From Lasioglossum baleicum (lineage: Eukaryota > Arthropoda > Insecta > Hymenoptera > Halictidae), in NCBI RefSeq assembly GCF_051020765.1, contig NW_027469572.1, positions 1 through 64,000 on the forward strand: a stretch of DNA of 64,000 nucleotides. Reading direction: 5' to 3'. Positions 61,263 to 64,000 of this stretch are shown here, piece by piece. Position numbers and translations under genes: made by a program. The notes under the pieces were generated by a model, which worked only from the letters and a program-made list of their open reading frames with translations, was not told the DNA's origin and ran no database searches. The first letter of the stretch is position 1, and each line of letters begins with the position of its first letter.

Positions 61263-62093
61263 GTCAAGTAAAAACACGTGCGAGAGGATGCATCCCGCAG
61301 GCTAGTCGAGCACAAACACGTGCGAGAGGATGCATCCCGCAGGCTAGTCGAGCAAATACACGTGCGAGAGGATGCATCCCGCAGGCTAGTCTAGTAAAAT
61401 CGCGTGCGAGGGGATGCATCCCGCAGGCTAGTCGAGTAAAAACACGTGCGAGAGGATGCATCCCGCAGGCTAGTCGAGTAAAAACACGTGCGAGAGGATG
61501 CATCCCGCATTCTAGTCGAGTAAAAACACGTGCGAGAGGCTGCATCCCGCAGGCTAGTCGAGTAAAAACACGTGCGAGAGGATGCATCCCGCAGGCTAGT
61601 CTAGTAAAATCACGTGCGAGGGGATGCATCCCGCAGGCTAGTCTAGTAAAATCACGTGGGAGGGGATGCATCCCGCAGGCTAGTCGAGTAAAAACACGTG
61701 CGAGAGGATGCATCCCGCAGGCTAGTCGAGTAAAAACACGTGCGAGAGGATGCATCCCGCAGGCTAGTCGAGTAAAAACACGTGCGAGAGGATGCTTCCC
61801 GCAGGCTAGTCGAGCAAAAACACGTGCGAGAGCATGCATCCCGCAGGCTACTCGAGTAAAAACACGTGCGAGAGGATGCATCCCGCAGGCTAGTCGAGTA
61901 AAAACACGTGCGAGATTTTGTGGGATGCGCATGTGCAGGTTTTTTGGCATGCGCATGCGCAGGTTTTTTGGCATGCGCATGCGCAGGTTTTTTGGGATGC
62001 GCATGCCTAGTCGAGCAAAAACACGTGCGAGAGGATGCATCCCGCAGACTAGTCGAGTAAAAACACGTGCGAGAGGATGCTTCCCGCAGGCTA
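61263..62093 (+). repeat. Higher-order block B38
   Basis: 831 bp: 17 monomers and one n=4 cassette at 61915 entered through GCGAGATTTTGTGGG with CATGTGCAGG. One GTCTAG monomer has CGCGTGCG (near 61,401). It equals the left part of B36. Its length equals that of B24 by coincidence of counts, not by content. Confidence 0.93.
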
Positions 62094-62630
62094 GTCAAGT
62101 AAAAACACGTGCGAGAGGATGCATCCCGCAGGCTAGTCGAGTAAAAACACGTGCGAGAGGATGCATCCCGCAGGCTAGTCGAGAAAAAACACGTGCGAAG
62201 TTTTGTGGGATGCGCATGCGCAGGTTTTGTGGGATGCGCATGCGCAGGTTTTTTGGGATGCGCATGCGCAGGTTTTTTGGGATGCGCATGCCTAGTCGAG
62301 CAAAAACCCGTGCGAGAGGATGCATCCCGCAGGCTAGTCGAGCAAATACACGTGCGAGAGGATGCATCCCGCAGGCTAGTCGAGTAAAAACACGTGCGAG
62401 AGGATGCATCCCGCAGACTAGTCGAGTAAAAACACGTGCGAGAGGATGCATCCCGCAGGCTAGTCGAGTAAAAACACGTGCGAGAGGATGCATCCCGCAG
62501 GCTAGTCTAGTAAAATCACGTGCGAGGGGATGCATCCCGCAGGCTAGTCGAGTAAAAACACGTGCGAGAGGATGCATCCCGCAGGCTAGTCGAGTAAAAA
62601 CACGTGCGAGAGGATGCTTCCCGCAGGCTA
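62094..62630 (+). repeat. Higher-order block B39
   Basis: 537 bp: 10 monomers and one n=4 cassette at 62200. It is duplicated at the start of B40 with an offset of 537 bp; identity runs to about 62,948, where B40 switches to CACAAAC. Confidence 0.94.
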
Positions 62631-64000
62631 GTCAAGTAAAAACACGTGCGAGAGGATGCATCCCGCAGGCTAGTCGAGTAAAAACACGTGCGAGAGGATG
62701 CATCCCGCAGGCTAGTCGAGAAAAAACACGTGCGAAGTTTTGTGGGATGCGCATGCGCAGGTTTTGTGGGATGCGCATGCGCAGGTTTTTTGGGATGCGC
62801 ATGCGCAGGTTTTTTGGGATGCGCATGCCTAGTCGAGCAAAAACCCGTGCGAGAGGATGCATCCCGCAGGCTAGTCGAGCAAATACACGTGCGAGAGGAT
62901 GCATCCCGCAGGCTAGTCGAGTAAAAACACGTGCGAGAGGATGCATCCCGCAGACTAGTCGAGCACAAACACGTGCGAGAGGATGCATCCCGCAGGCTAG
63001 TCGACCAAATACACGTGCGAGAGGATGCATCCCGCAGGCTAGTCTAGTAAAATCACGTGCGAGGGGATGCATCCCGCAGGCTAGTCGAGTAAAAACACGT
63101 GCGAGAGGATGCATCCCGCAGGCTAGTCGAGTAAAAACACGTGCGAGAGGATGCATCCCGCATTCTAGTCGAGTAAAAACACGTGCGAGAGGATGCTTCC
63201 CGCAGGCTAGTCGAGCAAAAACACGTGCGAGAGCATGCATCCCGCAGGCTACTCGAGTAAAAACACGTGCGAGAGGATGCATCCCGCAGGCTAGTCGAGT
63301 AAAAACACGTGCGAGGTTTTGTGGGATGCGCATGCGCAGGTTTTTTGGCATGCGCATGCGCAGGTTTTTTGGCATGCGCATGCGCAGGTTTTTTGGCATG
63401 CGCATGCGCAGGTTTTTTGGGATGCGCATGGCTAGTCGAGCAAAAACACGTGCGAGAGGATGCATCCCGCAGACTAGTCGAGTAAAAACACGTGCGAGAG
63501 GATGCTTCCCGCAGGCTAGTCGAGTAAAAACACGTGCGAGAGGATGCATCCCGCAGGCTAGTCGAGTAAAAACACGTGCGAGAGGATGCATCCCGCAGGC
63601 TAGTCGAGTAAAAACACGTGCGAAGTTTTGTGGGATGCGCATGCGCAGGTTTTGTGGGATGCGCATGCGCAGGTTTTTTGGGATGCGCATGCGCAGGTTT
63701 TTTGGGATGCGCATGCCTAGTCGAGCAAAAACCCGGGCGAGAGGATGCATCCCGCAGGCTAGTCGAGCAAATACACGTGCGAGAGGATGCATCCCGCAGG
63801 CTAGTCGAGTAAAAACACGTGCGAGAGGATGCATCCCGCAGACTAGTCGAGTAAAAACACGTGCGAGAGGATGCATCCCGCAGGCTAGTCGAGTAAAAAC
63901 ACGTGCGAGAGGATGCATCCCGCAGGCTAGTCGAGTAAAAACACGTGCGAGAGGATGCATCCCGCAGGCTAGTCGAGCAAAAACACGTGCGAGAGGATGC
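62631..64000 (+). repeat. Higher-order block B40, cut by the window end
   Basis: 1,370 bp visible: about 23.7 monomers and cassettes at 62737 (n=4), 63316 (n=5, three GGCATG units) and 63625 (n=4). A private GTCGACCAAATAC (SalI site) lies near 63,000. No GTCAAG landmark appears before the edge, so the block continues outside the window. Confidence 0.9.

Larger units (their letters stand above)
1..64000 (+). repeat. Satellite array of 42-bp monomers with embedded 24-bp-unit cassettes, spanning the whole window
   Basis: Every line of the window is made of the 42-bp monomer or the 24-bp cassette unit, always in the same orientation. Counting between the 40 GTCAAG landmark monomers gives about 1,240 intact 42-bp monomers and 111 cassette-bearing monomers, and the arithmetic closes for every block. 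The monomer carries in order: TCGAG, an A5 tract, CACGTG, CGAGA, the palindrome GGATGCATCC, CGCAGG and CTAG. No unique sequence, transposon remnant, tRNA, rRNA or promoter-like stretch interrupts it. Both edges cut the array, so its true length exceeds 64 kb. Pure, head-to-tail, higher-order structure is typical of eukaryotic centromeric or subtelomeric satellites; the chromosomal location itself is inference. Confidence 0.98.
46605..64000 (+). repeat. Family II domain of the array
   Basis: Family II is defined by a monomer reading GTCTAGTAAAATCACGTGCG followed by AGGGG (first at 46,731; about 26 copies). It also has GAGAGGCTGC, GAGAGCATGC followed by CTACTCGAG, GCATTCTAG, CGAGAAAAAACACG leading into AAGTTTTGTGGG cassettes, CAAAAACCCG monomers after cassettes, and cassette units with TTTTTTGGCATG in place of GGGATG. 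The GTCAAG landmark and the CACAAAC to CAAATAC order are retained from family I, so the two families share an ancestor. Confidence 0.9.
61263..64000 (+). repeat. Family II supra-repeat, copy 4, rearranged and cut by the window end
   Basis: Starts like copy 3 (B38), then carries a local 537-bp duplication (B39 and the start of B40). The cassettes at 63316 and 63625 resemble the first two cassettes of a B block, spaced 309 bp because the first has one unit more. Confidence 0.8.

Noticed and set aside
61263..62093. Homology of B38 to B24, because both are 831 bp
   Set aside because: Both have 17 monomers and one n=4 cassette, but their monomer order and markers differ (family II against family I). 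The equal length is coincidental.
1..64000. CRISPR array
   Set aside because: Repeats are directly adjacent, with no unique spacers, no leader and no cas genes.
1..64000. TALE-like, RTX or other tandem-repeat protein gene
   Set aside because: The 14-residue periodicity does not match the 33-35 residue TALE unit or the RTX nonapeptide. No flanking N- or C-terminal domains are visible, and several frames are open at once.
1..64000. Plasmid iterons or a bacterial origin
   Set aside because: There are over a thousand repeats across 64 kb with no initiator gene or AT-rich unwinding region.
1..64000. Telomeric repeat or CENP-B box
   Set aside because: No TTAGGG-type tract is present, and the monomer does not contain the TTCG...CGGGA arrangement of the CENP-B box.

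Overview
The whole 64 kb is one uninterrupted tandem-repeat (satellite) array. I see no single-copy gene, RNA gene, transposon or unique spacer. Every unit lies in the same orientation. An array of this length, homogeneity and higher-order organisation points to a eukaryotic nuclear genome, in centromeric, pericentromeric, subtelomeric or other heterochromatic DNA. I cannot name the species. CpG is not depleted (observed/expected about 1.3 in both consensus units), which argues against a lineage with long-standing CpG-methylation decay, or indicates very recent homogenisation.

Two building blocks explain essentially every base. The first is a 42-bp monomer (reference copies 253-294 and 127-168) with an A5 tract, a CACGTG hexamer and the 10-bp palindrome GGATGCATCC. 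The second is a 24-bp unit (reference 425-448) with a T6 tract and the 12-bp palindrome TGCGCATGCGCA. The 24-bp unit occurs only in short runs of 2 to 5 copies that replace 17 bp of a 42-bp monomer. I call such a run a cassette. A cassette of n units makes its host monomer 21+24n bp long. By hand count there are 111 cassettes (6 with n=2, 39 with n=3, 64 with n=4, 2 with n=5) and about 1,240 uninterrupted 42-bp monomers.

A monomer variant with GTCAAG in place of GTCGAG occurs 40 times and divides the window into 40 higher-order blocks (listed as B1 to B40). Each block length equals 42m plus the sum of (21+24n), except where a few 1-2 bp indels lie in two islands (16.7-18.9 kb and 51.05-51.87 kb).

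Layout: family I (1 to about 43.4 kb) has a conserved five-monomer opening and repeated modules of 2.3-2.4 kb (X, four copies) and about 1.05-1.08 kb (Y, five copies). A mixed transition follows (about 43.4-46.6 kb). Family II (46.6-64 kb) has a GTCTAGTAAAATCACG monomer, a GGCATG cassette unit and a supra-repeat of about 3.3-3.5 kb in four tandem copies, the last cut by the window end.

Many very long open reading frames exist on both strands only because all unit sizes are multiples of 3 and the monomer is stop-free in three of six frames. I do not regard any of them as genes. The most interesting observations are: (1) the cassette unit aligns better to the reverse complement of the 42-mer than to its direct strand; (2) cassettes have a strict flank polarity; (3) CACGTG sites recur every 42 bp, four helical turns; (4) one chimeric monomer places a recombination breakpoint within about 14 bp; (5) the two indel islands look like consensus-quality or divergence islands.
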